64,000 nucleotides of DNA from Sternotherus odoratus (lineage: Eukaryota; Chordata; Testudines; Kinosternidae). The notes under the pieces are model-generated. The model was not told the DNA's origin and made no database searches. It was given only the letters and a program-made list of their open reading frames with translations. The stretch spans positions 10,415,845 through 10,479,844 of the forward strand of contig JAVMKO010000022.1 in NCBI GenBank assembly GCA_032164245.1, read 5' to 3'. Made by a program: the position numbers and the translations under genes. Below, piece after piece: positions 11,116 to 23,690 of this stretch (within the stretch, counting starts at the first letter, position 1; every line of letters begins with the position of its first letter).

Positions 11116-12970
11116 AGATGACTCCAGGAGACCCTCTTTCCTTCTTATTTTTTTTTCTTATTTTTTTAAAGTGACAGTATCCTCTTTTTCAATTAGCCTC
11201 ATGGATCCTTTTGCTCAGTAATCTCCTAAAGACGTCTTCCCCCTAAAGAAAAACACCATTCATCTCCATATAGCAGGGGTAGAATCAGTTTTTCCTACCT
11301 CCAAGCTTGGTCTCAAATATAGTGTGTGTTTCATCCCTTGTTCAGTGGTTAACCCATTAGCGCTGGTGTGACTCAATGCAACAGCAATGCTTGGTCCTGG
11401 TGATAAATCTTCTGCAGAAGGATAAAGTAGAAAATCCAGCTGTGTGCGCACAAAAGCAGGGTTTTATTGTTCCTCGTTTTCCATAGTGGCAGACTGGTGA
11501 ATGTGGGTTTGGGGGATATTCATATGGAAGCATTTTGGTACCACTTCGATAATTTTTTTTTTAAAAAAAGGCTTATTTTCATATAAGGATGTGGAGTCTT
11601 TTTAGCCAGAAAGGGTAGCAAGTGTGTTTGTAACAAATTTATTTCATTTTTCCTCTGGTGCAGAAGTTATTTCTTAGCTGCATTTATCTTTGATTCTGTA
11701 GAGGGACTTCACACCCTCAGTGGAAAATAATGTCCTTTTGTGACAATCTCTATCAATTCTTTTCTGTGCCCTTGTGATTATGTTCTTAACGTGTCATCTT
11801 CTTTGATAGCTAATGACCGATTAAAATCTTCTCTCTGATACAAATTGAGTCTGGCCTTCCAGAAGAAGGATTCTTCGCTATTGAAACAAAGGATCTGCCA
11901 CCCCATCTCATTGTTAGAAAGGGATCTGATAAAATTGATAGAGGTCCCTTTGCTTTAAATCTCTACTCACCTGTGAAGTCTCATTGATTTCAGTGGGACT
12001 ATTAAGGTGAGTAAAGGTTTGCAAGAGGCAGACTGTAGATTTACAACAGGACTTGAATATTATACAGCAATGATTTACTTATCTGGATGGAAAGCTAGGG
12101 AAATTCCCTCCCTTTAAACCATCTAAACATTGAGTAGCTGCCTGGCTGGGGAATGTAAATTTCCTCTCTCCTCTTTATATTTTTCTGTGGTTTGTGGTGT
12201 TTGCTAAATAGACAGCAGCGTGGCCTGTTTACCTCTGTTTTGCAGCTGCAAGACCTTTGTGTAGCTTCCCTGAAACGCCTTCCCAAGGAACTTCGCAAGT
12301 AAATAGCTGCTAGGCAAGGATCTTCTCTGCTTGATTTCAGCAGTCTGCATCTTTGAAATGAGCAGAACTATCCTGGCCCTGTAGCCACTCCTGCTGAACT
12401 CCCATTGAGGTCAGTGGGAGCTCCATGCCCTGGGGTTTTGCAGAGTTGTTAGTCCTTACCCCATGCCTTATGTCATACCAGTAGAGCAAGTAACCTGAGA
12501 GACCAGTGCGTGGCTTCTTTAAAAAACATGTTCTGCATCTCCAGCCCATGTTCTGCACTGCAGCCCTTTGCCTAAAAAGTAAACTGGGCAAAACAGAAGT
12601 CTTGGACCTAAATAAATCTGACAATCTTCCAGGCAAGCTGCAATTGGACAGGGTCTGGGGAGGAAGGCTGAAGATATGTTTCTGGAGGATTGGAGAGAGA
12701 AGAGCTGTTTTGTTGCTTTGATTTACTGGTTGCTGAGTTAATTACTTCATTATTTATACATGGTTTGGTTTTGTTTTTTGCTAAGGGTGTGGGTTTTTTT
12801 TTGTTTTTTTTTTTGTCATTTATGCCTGTAATTGTAATTAATTGTTACGACACCTAGAACTTGTTGTATGGACATTTTTATTATTATTTAACTCTAAATT
12901 AAATAACGTGGCAGTGGGTCTCGTAAGCCTTGGTTAAATAATTTGCAACAAACAATCTTTAAATAAATTA
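11116..12970 (+). other. MED20: Likely MED20 3' UTR with candidate poly(A) signals
   Basis: This follows the MED20 stop with no further coding evidence. Candidate AATAAA signals are at 12611-12616 and 12962-12967. T-rich runs lie near 11150, 11555 and 12795. Where the transcript really ends cannot be decided from sequence. Confidence 0.35.
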
Positions 12971-14019
12971 GCAGTTTGAACATATTGGAAGCACAGGGAG
13001 CTAGTTTGGGGTCCAGTCTTGCAACTCAAAGGCATGTTACTCACTAAATCCTGACTCTCACACTGACTTCAGGGGAGAGTCTTGTGAGTAACGCTTGCAG
13101 TGTGTGGCCCTTAGTTCATTTTTACTCTGTGTAATTAAGTGGGGCTAGGATCTTTAACCAAAAAATTCTGCTCTTTGGACAGATCATCTTATCCATCCTG
13201 CTTTCTTAAAAAAAAAAAAAATGCTATGGAATTGTGACTGGAAGATTAGGCCCATTAAATTGTGCAAATGTCTCTTTTAAAACAAGAAAGGTTTTGGTAT
13301 CTCTGATGCCGTTTGTAACCAAAGTCACATGTCTTTAAAGAGTATAATGTGTGTGCTGGACCTCATTGGTGTTCGTTCTCTTCTTAATGCCAGTTACTGT
13401 TCTGAGGTCAGAGCCGTACCCCTTGGGCTAAATTCTGCTCTCAATCACATCTGTACCATGCCAGTGACGGCCGTGGGGATGCATGGATGTGAGGATAGGA
13501 TCTAGGCCCATTATCTCTTCGCACAGTGACTGCCTTCTCTAAAGTAGGGGATTGACTGCTTCATGCAAAAGGCATTTCATTTGCTCTTTGGGGCCCCCGT
13601 GTTGATGGGCAAAATTATTATTCCTTCTCCCTCTCCTGACTAGGCTATACTAGGGCCAGCTAACTTGGCTTCAAACTGCGGGAGTCTGTCTCTTACGGAG
13701 TGTTAAGAAGGCTTTTCTGTCATGTCACGTTAACTTTATTGAGCCAACGCAGTTGAAAACTGCATCATTTTTGCCCGTCAGTGTAGGGCTTGGGAGGTTA
13801 GCTTTCCTTGTTGCTTTGCAGCATTTTCAGAGTGCACATACCCTTTTTGAGAGGGAGGCTGTCCTGTGTACCAACTTGGGGTTTGCCTCAATGACTTTAC
13901 CTAGGGTCACACTGCAATTCAGCAGCAGAGACAGGAACAGAATCTGTCTCCTGACTCAATAGTGGCTTCAGGTAGGGAGTCAATCGCACACTAGTAGACT
14001 ATTCCTACTGATAGAAAAC

Positions 14020-14973
14020 TACTCAAGATACTTAAATCCTAGGCAGATAGCAAAGAGCTGCAAAAGGATCTCTCAAAACTGGTGACTAGGCAACAAAATG
14101 GCAGATGAAATTCATTGTGGATAAAAGCAAAGTAATGCACATTGGAAAACATAATCCCTATTATACATATAAAATGAGGGTGTCTAAATTAACTGTTGCC
14201 ATCAAGAAAGAGATCTTGGAGTCATTGTGGATATCTCTGAAAAAATCCACTTGATGTGCAGCCGCAATCAAAAAAGCGAGCAGTGTTGGGAATCGTTAAG
14301 AAAGGGATAGACAAGACCAAAAATCTCATATTGTCTCTATATAAATCCACGCTACGCCCACATCTTGAATACTGTATGCAGATGTGGTTGCCCCATCTCA
14401 AAAAAGATATAGTGGAATTGGAAAAGGTTCAGAAAAGGGCAACCAAAAAAGAATAGGGGTATAGTACAGCTTCTGTAGGAGAGATTAAGAAGACTGGAAG
14501 TTTTCAGCTTGGAAAGGAAATGATGGGGGAGGGAGGGGGAATATGATAGAGGTCTAAAATCATGACTGGTGTAGAGAAAGTAAATAAGGAAGTTTTATTT
14601 ATTCCTCTTAACACACAAACTAGGCATCACCAAATGCAATTAATAGGCAGCAGGCTTAAAACAAACAAAAGGAAGTATTTCTTCCCAAGTCATGTAGTCT
14701 GCCTGTGAAATTCTTTGCCAGAAGATGTTGTGAGGGCCATGACTATAACAGGGTTCAAAAAAAGAACTGGATAGATTAATGGAAGACAGGTCCATCAATG
14801 GCTCACTGCCAGGATGGGCAGGGATCGTGTCCCTAGTCTCGCCGCCAGAATCTGTTCTCTCTTCATTCACTTTGAGGCACCTGATATTGGCCACTGTCAG
14901 AAGCCAGGATACTGAGAAACTAAAACCTGAGCTAAATGGTGAGCCAGAATGGCTGTTCTTATGTTCTTACCAC
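14020..14973 (+). mobile_element. 5'-truncated, dead CR1-type LINE with reverse-transcriptase C-terminal remnant
   Basis: Broken frames read MKFIVDKSKVMHIGKHN-like text, then LRPHLEYCMQMWLPHLKKDI (14256-14456 frame) and VELEKVQKRATK. This is the C-terminal end of a CR1/L2-clade ORF2 reverse transcriptase. It is followed by the family's 3' UTR and a terminal octamer repeat, TGTTCTTATGTTCTTA, ending at 14973. Frameshifts and stops interrupt the frame. Antisense 3'-end fragments of the same family lie at 6379-6690 and 24265-24350. Confidence 0.85.
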
Positions 14974-15559
14974 GTACCATTATTCTCCATACTTATACAG
15001 TGCCCGTATGTTGATGCAGTGCTTTACAAAGTAAGTATATAAAGGGCCAAAATAACCCTTGGTTTCACTTCTTTTGACGATACAGGAATTGCACCAAGGC
15101 AGAATTTGACTGCAGGAGTTCACAGTCTAAGGATGGGGAAAACCCAAGTGAAGTACAAGTACCAGCATGGATCTCTGTTTAGGAGCAGGGCCTAAAATAG
15201 TTCAGAGGTGGGGCAAAAGTGATGATATGAAGAAAGTTTGAAAGATTCCTGGAAGGAGTTTTAAGGAGAGATTTTAATCAGCACAGGGAGGTTGTTAGCA
15301 GACAATGAGGCTCAGTGCTCCTTGTCCCTTCATTTCCAAAGGCAATTAAAATGACCTTTCCTTCCGTTTTTGTGTGTTTGTGAAGTCCTTTGGGATTGTT
15401 TGGGATCCACAGTGCCAGGACAGTCTTGATTTCTGTTGGAATGCTTCTTCCTTCTTCAAGGCTGAGGTTGCTTAAGTAGGTGCTAACGATAGAAAATGGC
15501 CCTGTCTCACTCTCCACTGGGCAGCAGTGGTGCCTCAGGTGACCTGTGCGCTGTGGCAG

Positions 15560-15940
15560 TGGATTATGTGGATCCATGGCAATGTTCCTGTGCAATGATG
15601 GGGTCCGACGTGGGCCCGTAGCAGTGGCCCTGCCTGATGTGGCCCCGTGGCCTCAGGCAATGGTAGTGCCTGATGTGGCCCCATGCACTGGTGCTGCTGG
15701 AGGTGGCCCCGTGCAATGGACACCACTTGAGCTGACCCTGTGGCAATGTCCCCGTGCACTAGTGATGCTGCACGTGGCCCCGTGCAATGGACACCACTTG
15801 AGCTGACCCTGTGGCAATGTCCCCGTGCACTAGTGATGCTGCACGTGGCCCCGTGCAATGGACACCACTTGAACTGACCATGTGGCAGTGTCCCCGTGCA
15901 CTAGTGATGCTGCACGTGGCCCCGTGCAATGGTGACGTGC
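15560..15940. repeat. 71-bp minisatellite (three near-perfect units plus degenerate flanking units)
   Basis: Units starting GTGGCCCCGTGCAATGGACA begin at 15703, 15774 and 15845, exactly 71 bp apart, and a fourth starts at 15916 and breaks off after about 20 bp. The first two units are almost identical and the third has a few substitutions. More diverged gtggcccc/gcaatgg units lie upstream from about 15560. Since 71 is not a multiple of 3, the open frames across it are not protein repeats. It lies just upstream of the CpG island. Confidence 0.9.
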
Positions 15941-16059
15941 CTGAGGGGACCATGACCTCCCCTTGGACCCTGGGCTGCTGCCTGCCTGGGGGTGAGCCTG
16001 GTGCTGCTGTGACCACGTGCAGTGAGTGACCTGCAGCGAGGGGGAGGGGAGTCTGCTCC

Positions 16060-16740
16060 CTGCAGCCTGGGCCCCCCGCAGAGCGGGGGGGGGCGGGGCG
16101 GCCCAACGCGCTCCTGCCCCTTTAAGAGTCTTTGTCTCTGAAACATCCTTATTTACCCTCGTGTGACTCAACCAAACTTCAGCCTGCGATTCACAAAGCC
16201 CGGCTACGTCACCGCCCCGGGGTGGGGCTAGGGAGTCCCCGCCCCTCCGCCCTTCTCCCCCTCCCATGCCGCAGCGCAATTGCCCTAAGCCACGGAGGAG
16301 GCTGGCTACGCAAGCGCCGTAAGCTAGTCCCGCGTTCGGAACCCGGAGCAACGCAAGCGGCGTAAGGCGGCGGAGAATTCAGCGGCGAAGCCTACGCCAT
16401 TCGCGTACGCTAGTAACAAGTTCGCGGTCTGGGCAGCGTAAATGGCGTAGTAAACGGGAAAGTTTCCGCTGTGATCGGTAACGGGCGTAAAGCGCCGAAG
16501 AACCCCGCAGGGCCGCTCACAAGAGCCTTGCGGAGATGGCGTAAGTGAGGTCGGGGAATGGGGCGTACAGCGCTAGCGGAGGGCGGGGAGGACGGAGTGT
16601 GTGGCGTGCTTCCCGGCCAATGGCGCCAGGGGGCGGGGCGGGGCTGGCGGCCAATGGGCGGGGAGGGGGCGGGGCCGGCCCCGGTTGGGGTGTCTCGCGC
16701 TCGGTGACAGCTCGCGCGTGCTGATGATGGCGGTAAATAA
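16060..16740 (+). promoter_or_regulatory. USP49: CpG island with CCAAT and GC boxes; candidate USP49 promoter and first exon
   Basis: Dense CpG sequence holds two CCAAT boxes (16617-16621, 16651-16655) and GC boxes at about 16629-16643, 16656-16664 and 16665-16676. A CRE-like TACGTCAC lies near 16203, and YY1-like ATGGCG words lie near 16442, 16536 and 16727. A possible first-exon donor is ATGGCG|GTAAAT at 16732/16733; another candidate is GATGGC|GTAAGT near 16540. It is the only CpG island between MED20 and the USP49 coding exons that is not a transposon, so I assign it to USP49. The first exon is not proven. Ten GCGTA/TACGC motifs cluster at 16307-16567. Confidence 0.6.
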
Positions 16741-17480
16741 AGGGGTTGGTGGGGGCGGGGGGCTCTGACCCCCCCGGTGGAGGGGGCTTCACCCCCCCGG
16801 GGGGGGGGGCTGGGGAGAAGGGGTTCAACCCCCAAACTGGGGGGGTGAGCCCCCCATATAGGAGTCTGGGGGCTTCACCTCCCCGCAGGGGCTGGGGACG
16901 GGGCGTCTGACCCCCCCGTGGGGAGGGAGGGGGCGTCTGACCCCCCCGTGGGGAGGCTGGGGGGGTCTAACCCCCAATGGGGGGCTGGTACAGGAGGAGT
17001 TTGGGGGTTAACCCCCAGTTTGGGGATCAGGTAAGGGGGGGCTTTAACCCCCCGCTGTGGGGTCTAACCCCCAATGGGGGGCTGGGCACAGGAGGAGTTT
17101 GGGGGGGGTTAACCCCCGGTTTGGGGAGTGAGCTATGAGAGGGGCTTTACCCCCCTTTGGTGAGGCTGGGGGGGGCTAACCTCATGGGGGTTGGGTGCAG
17201 GAGGATATTGTGGGGGTTAACCCCCAGTTTGGGAGGTGAAGTGTGAGGGGGCTTCACTCTCCCTGTGGAGAGGCTGGGGGTGTGTGTAACCCCCCCTGGG
17301 GGGCTGAGAGGTTTAATTTCCAGTTTGGAGGGTGAAGTGCTTCGTTGCTCAATGTGGGGGATGAAGCAGGTTTATTCCTAGAGTGAAGGGGTGGGGGAGC
17401 TAAAAGGGTTCATTCCCCCCCACCCCCAGGCAGGGGCTAAAGGGGCCTTCATGCCCACAGGAGCAAGTGGTGACATGGAG
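16741..17480. repeat. Degenerate G-run/C-run minisatellite with GGGGGTTAACCCCC palindromes
   Basis: Runs of 5-10 G alternate with runs of 5-8 C. A longer unit (CAGGAGGAGTTTGGGGGTTA, then a ccccagtttgggg-type end) recurs at about 16991, 17090 and 17199, so the period is roughly 100-110 bp. The palindrome GGGGGTTAACCCCC or a close variant occurs near 17004, 17103 and 17212. It lies directly downstream of the CpG island. G-quadruplex and cruciform formation is possible by composition. Confidence 0.75.
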
Positions 17481-20400
17481 GCTGGGGGGTCACCCCCTAC
17501 AATGTGAGTTTGGGGAGAAGCTGCTTATGGAGTCCAAAGGAGAGTTTACTGCCCTTTGGGGGCTAGGGTGATACTTGTGACTTGAGGAGGGGCTCAGGGA
17601 GATGGAAGAAGAGCTCAGAGGGTGAGGACAGGTGTGGTTGAGGGAGCTGAGATGGGCTGAAAACTAGAGAGTGCAGGTGCTGGAGGGGACCTGGGCACAG
17701 ACGTTATAAGGGAGGCAGGGGCAAGTGTTGAAGGGGAAAGGTAGGTCTGGGAGCAAGAGATGATGAGTGGAGGTTGGATCAAGAGAGAGGTGAGGATGAT
17801 GGTTGAGCCATGGTTGGGGCCATTGGTGATTGGAACAGGCAATATAAAGAGGAATAGTAGATTGCTCAGTAGGGAGTTAGAACAAGAGCTAACTATGAAG
17901 AGGCCAGGTCCCTCCCAGAACTGGGTCCTAATTGTGTAACAGCTTTTCCTTAAATCCTTGCCTTATTCATGCCAGTAGAACCATTGAAGTCTGTGTGACT
18001 TCTGAGTTTGATTAACAGGATTTAAGTTGTGTAAATACTGCTGTTTGAACATAGTAGCTGTGAGGATGATGCTTTGTAAATAACAAATTCATATAGTTTT
18101 ATAACAACATTTAAAGTTCATTTTAAAGGTATGGCACACAAGTTTCCCCTCTCTCTAACCTGAGCAATGGCAGAGAATGTGTTGGGTGGTGCTTTATAAA
18201 TAAAATGATTAACTCCACTTTTATCCAAAGCCCCAGTATATGCATCTAAGGGAAATAATTCAGTATTATCAGGGGGATGGACTAGATGACCTACTGGAGA
18301 CATTCAGCCCTCTCTCCCATGAGTAGTCCTTACTCATGTGTCGCATTGAAGTCACTGTGCTTGAGTAAATGTTGCAGGAGGGAACACAAAATCTTTTCTT
18401 CTTCCAACTACCACAATTTTATCCTCTATCTTCTGGAAAAGAGGAAACAAAAAAATCTCTTTTGTTCACTTTGTTTGAAGTTTCCATCTGTTTTGTTTTA
18501 TTTGGGAGGAGCGAGCATTAGTGATGGTAGGGGGGGAAGAAGTTGAGGTTGGAGGAATGAGTGTTTACTGACAGGTTTTTAACAAAGAGAAATACATACA
18601 GTACTATTTGATTTAGCCTCTTTGATACAAACAATATTCTCCAAGAGCATTGCACAGAGAGAGAAATAGAAATTAATAGCAGAGGGGCAGAAATATAGGC
18701 ATCTCCTTTTAGTTCTTTTGATTGTTACTGTCAGTCTTGAGAAGCCAGACCCACATTTAAATCTCATTTAAAACATAATTGCAACCTAGAGAACTGGCAG
18801 CAGCTTGAGTGTCCTCCCACAAACATGTACTCTTTCCCCCAATCAATAAAGAAAAGTGAACTCAAATTATGCTTAGTTTCTGGAGTACTTTTAAAAAGAC
18901 TCTAAGAATACATAATTATTGGGAATGCAAGAAGCTTAATGTTCTTATAAGTGAATTTGAAATTAGAAGTCCAAATTCTAAAAGTTTGTGATATGCAAAG
19001 GAAGGGGTTTTGTAGATTATTTCTGGTCCCCTTCCCTTCATCTGATTTAGAAAATCCCAGATTTATTGTTTTGTTCACAAGGGATAGATCTGAAAACATT
19101 TATATGTTGTCTGTCTGCTAAAATCTGTCTCTCTAAATACACTTATCAGTGTATTTGTGTATATATTTGCATACACAAACGAGTAGATCTTTGAAAAGCT
19201 GCTCATTTTCAGAAATAGATATTTGGTATATTGTATTTTGTGTCCCTGAAAGAAATAATTCCTAATCTTAAGCAATGTTTGTTTATGAAAGAATTTTGAA
19301 TTCTCATTAAGGAGTGTCAGCTTGCTTTGGGTTATATAGATGAACGTTAAAAAAAAAAAGTTGTTTTGTTTTAATAATCGGTTAGAGCTGGATTCCACAA
19401 CCCCTGAAATGGGTTTGCAAGATCTGTCCTTTTTGCATAGTGCTGCTTCACAGAATATAGATTAAGTTGCTTGCTGGGCCCTGAAGAGCTTGAAGTGAAG
19501 AGGTTTGATGTGCAGTACTTTTTCCTTACTTAGACAAAACTCTGACTTCAAAGGAAGTTTTTCTTAAGGAAATACAAATCAAACCCATAGAAAGACTAAG
19601 CAAAAACTGGGGACCACACAGTAGGTTAAGGATAGTAAGGAGGGATGATTGGAATGAACAATAAGCTTACAAGGATTCCTGGAAGAAACAAGTTTAAAGC
19701 GATATTTGGATGGCAAGAGAAGGCTCTTGGTGAATGAAATCTGAGACGCTGCTCCAAGAGAAGGGAATAACATGAATAAGGCTAGAGGATAGGGGTAGGA
19801 AAAAGATGAAAGGGGCAGCAGATATTGGGAGGGGGAGCAGAAAGAATTAGAGCAGATAAGTTGGTGGATGGATGAGATCATGAATATGAAAATCCTTCAA
19901 TTTGTGTAAATACAATCGGCCAGATTCACCTTTGGCATAAGTGGGTATTACTTAACTGAAGTCAATAGAATAGCAGTCTGTTTAAGCTAGTGGATAATTT
20001 GACCCTGGTGTCTTGTACTTGATCTCTGTTAGTGTATGTCTAAGATAACTAGCTATACTTGGAGCTTGCTCTGAGTGACTTGATAATGGCATCTTCAACA
20101 CGTTGCTTTGTTGTTGTTTTTAAATATTTATTATGCAATCTACTGCACTGTAAATATTATTTTGAGCTAAACTGAAGGAGGATTTGGTATCTAGTAGTTA
20201 TCCAGGCTTTCTTTATCTGGGTCATTTTGCTTCATACTTTTATTTTCAAAGTTTTGGTGCATAAATTGAAAGCTGAAAAACTGGAATCTGTTGGCTGGTA
20301 ATGTTCCACGTGTTTTATTACCATGTGTTGTTAGACTTTCTGTTTTTGCTTTCTGAGACTGCAGATTTCACAAGTATGATTCTGTCCCATATGTGGTTGA

Positions 20401-23183
20401 GCCCAGTTGAACTCTTGACAGGTGGATCCTATGGCACAGTTAAATATGAAATATTCCATTTTTAGTTTTCTCAGTTACGCAGTCATCTTCTGAGTGTCTT
20501 TGCTTGAAAGAACTCATATAACTGTAGCAACACAATAAAAGTTGAAATGGCACACGCATATCAAACCCTTACATTTCTCAAAATATTTGTTGTACTTAAA
20601 TTTCTCATACTTGGTTTCACCCTAAAAGGGTTTATATATAGACATTTTTTTCTTAAAAGCCTCTCAGCAGTATTTCAGTTCTGAGTAAACTGTGTGAATT
20701 AGGAGCGAAATGTTTTTCACAATCTGTTTTTGTGCTCAGGTAACAAAGAAATGGCTTTGTTTTAAACCTTGTCCTCTCTGGATGTGAAATGCAAATTTGT
20801 GCTTGTTTTGAGAAATTTGTTTTGAAACTAAAAAGGTGTGGAATATTTGAAAATCCAGTGCTGACCACTCACAACCTATAACTTTTCTCTGACTTAAGCA
20901 TGCACCAAAGCGTGACATTCCAAATCTTCCCAGGGGCAGATGCTTGTTTTTGCAATTATTCTTATGAACAATTCTAGCTGATTTCACAAGTGGAAAAGGG
21001 GTGGTTTGGAATTGGCAGTTTTTCAGATCTGTAGATATTTCTTGGCCTCATACAAGTTTCATTCATTCATTTATAAAGAGCTTTGCCCTTTGACTCAGAG
21101 TGAACTCTGCTCAACAATAGCTCTTTTAAATTTTCAACTTCTCAAAGAAGAGTTCATAAAATGTTAAAACTGATAATTTAACAAACTAATTTATTTAGCA
21201 GATGTGCATCTGAGGATTAATTTTTTGCAATAATAAAGCCATCTTTCACTGTGATTTCTGGGATAACTCAAATTGTAAGTGTTACAGGATGTTGTGGTTG
21301 ACAAGACATTTGCTGGCTGTTTTTAAGAACTGATAAGGTTTGAATATGCCTCATCTGATCTGGCCTGCAAAGCTACGCAAGGCTTGGCCTGGTTAATACT
21401 TGGACTGGGGACCTCAAAGAGAAGTCTTTGAAATGTGCATCTTTTATGCACCATATTGTTAATCATCACCATCGGACTACTACTGACAGAAAAAGAAGAG
21501 TCTCATTTAGTTCAATATGTAGCCTTTCTGCTTCTGGATGTGAAGGTCTCTGGTTCCATTTCTTGCCGCAATGGATTCCTCACAAATAAGGATAATCCTT
21601 CATTTGATGTTTGCTCATTTGGAATCCTTTCAGTATTCTGTCTTGTCCACATCAGGCTTTGCAACTCTTTTTTTTTTTTTCCTTGCCAGAATTCACTTAA
21701 TCATTAGCTGTTTTATTAGTCATTGTTGAGGCAAAACATTTAAGAATATGCTGTGAGAAATAAAACAGCATTGGTATAAGATAGTGTAAGGATGGCTCTC
21801 CCATTTCTAATTTTCATTCTTAGTGGCTTATGACTTTCCTGAATTACTGCCTTTTGAGTTGAAATTCCTAGTGATTGTTCTTGGGGGGCCCTAAGTGAAA
21901 TAGTGTTTTAGAAAGCTTGGAGAAACGCTCTTTTTGAGAACCAGTTATTAAAATAAATGCAAACTAATCTTCTGACAAAATATTTATCGAAATGCATTAT
22001 AAAAAGGACATTTATACATGTTTTTTTAAAGCCACAAAGTATGCTAAAGTGACAATAAGGATGGGGCTTTGCATGCACAAAAATCAGGAAATTCAGAGAT
22101 CAAGTTTCCACAGCAACCTTAGCTCTGACCATTTCTATCATCTTGCCATGAAAGACCTTATTGTAAAGCATACATGCAACAATGAGCAATGTGAATATTC
22201 AGCAAGAACAATATACCGTAATGAAAAGTAACTACTGTTGCTCCAGTAAAACTCTGTAACTATGTTGAAATGCATTTACCTACATTGCCAATTGCTGTAG
22301 GATTTCTGTGCCTCATATTATTTATAAATATAATAAACCATCCTATCTGACACTATTTTAGCCTACTTGCCCATATTTATTGCATGGTAAATTTATTCAG
22401 TACACCATTGAAGAATTCATGAAAATTTTAAAATTTCTTGCATTTGAATGCATGCTTTTAATATAACCTCTGATACACATGTATAGCATTTAGTATTGCA
22501 TATATATTTGGTGGATCGTATAATAAAAGATCCTTTTATGGGACCAAATTATGGTCTCCTGTTCTCCCAGGTATGGAAAACCCTTAATGCAGCAGAATCA
22601 GTCAATACAATGCTGCTGTTTGAGGAGGGAAAGGAAGGATTGTGGGAGCCTGTGCAGAGAATTCATGCCATGCAAGCTGCAAAGCATAGCTCCTTGTGTT
22701 TCACTGCAAAAAGGAAGATTTAGGGTGCAGTTTCAGGGCTGGAGGATGTGCACCTGTGTGGAACCACTGCTCTCTGATATAGCACACACTGTGGCTATCA
22801 GTCTGAATATCAAGTTTTTCTTTGGGGGGAAAAGCAAGCCCAGACACACAAGCCCTCTGAGAGATTTTTGTCTCAACTGCCCTATTGTTGACATGCAAGG
22901 TAATTAACAGTTCACCCTCCTAAACACTTAGCCACTATGAACAGCCTGATAATTTGATTGTCACATGCTTTACAGAACAAAGTATTTATCCTCCACCCTT
23001 TATTTCAGTGAATAGATCATCTCCCTCATTAGTATAAAAATTTAAAAGATTTATTATTTTGGAAAGGGATGGGCAGTGATGTAAAATTTCAACTGATTAA
23101 ACACAAACAAATATGGATCTGTTTACAGAATGACCAACTAAATAAAAACCCTACTCTGTGACAGTGACTGTATCTTTTTGGCA
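17481..23183. other. Probable USP49 intron 1, mostly AT-rich, no gene seen
   Basis: Open frames are short and of low complexity, with no recognisable family. One 5S-like fragment lies at 21349-21418. Short diverged pieces with the phrase tgaagtcaatag (near 19960) belong to an old dispersed repeat. Regulatory elements cannot be excluded. Confidence 0.5.
21349..21418 (+). repeat. 5S rRNA-derived fragment (plus strand)
   Basis: CTCATCTGATCT, AAGCTACGCAAGG, GGCCTGGTTAATACTTGGAC and a TGGGGACCTC end line up in order with the middle of vertebrate 5S rRNA (internal promoter region). Both ends are missing, and it may be the head of a 5S-derived SINE. Confidence 0.7.
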
Positions 23184-23660
23184 TCCATTTGGTTAACTAG
23201 CATTTTTAATAGTCAGTGCTACGCCCGGCTCATGAGACAGCTCATGGTGTCCGATACCATCAGGTGGTCCAGAGACATATACACGGAACACGTCACGGGA
23301 CATCGCCAGTACCAGGTTGAGTAGCCAAGACCGCCGACCAGGGAAATAATCCACCCCTCCTTCCCTGACAAACAGAGAGATGCACACCACCCATGTACTT
23401 ATCGCCTACATCACTACTGACTTGGACTCTCACTACAGCCCATGGGTGGAGTACCCTAACACACTTATACACTGACACTTTAAAAACTCCCACACCCCAA
23501 TCTGGATCTGTGCTGGATATGTGATATGCATGTACCTTGTAAACCCTGTACCTGTTTCCTACAATCGCCCATAACCCCAGCCTGACTCCAGATGCCTAGT
23601 ACCCTACCTATCAATCTATGTATGTTTTCATGTTGAACATTAGCTTTAATAAAAATTTTA
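23184..23660 (+). repeat. Unidentified retroposon-like segment ending in AATAAA and an A/T-rich tail
   Basis: Composition changes abruptly from the AT-rich flank to a more balanced, CA-rich sequence with CpGs (gctacgcccggctcatgag, then gaccgccgaccaggg). It ends with AATAAAAATTTTAAATTC near 23650. Nothing in it translates to a recognisable protein. It looks like the 3' end of an inserted retroelement or processed transcript; the family is unknown to me. Confidence 0.4.
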
Positions 23661-23690
23661 AATTCTAAGTTCTAACATGGCTGTGGCCAG

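Noticed and set aside
14256..14456. 66-aa frame with reverse-transcriptase-like text as a gene
   Set aside because: It is part of a truncated, frameshifted LINE, not an independent gene.
15535..16365. Open frames of up to 173 aa with repeated HGATC/TGPRAAS text
   Set aside because: Produced by the 71-bp minisatellite and the CpG island; the period is not a multiple of 3.
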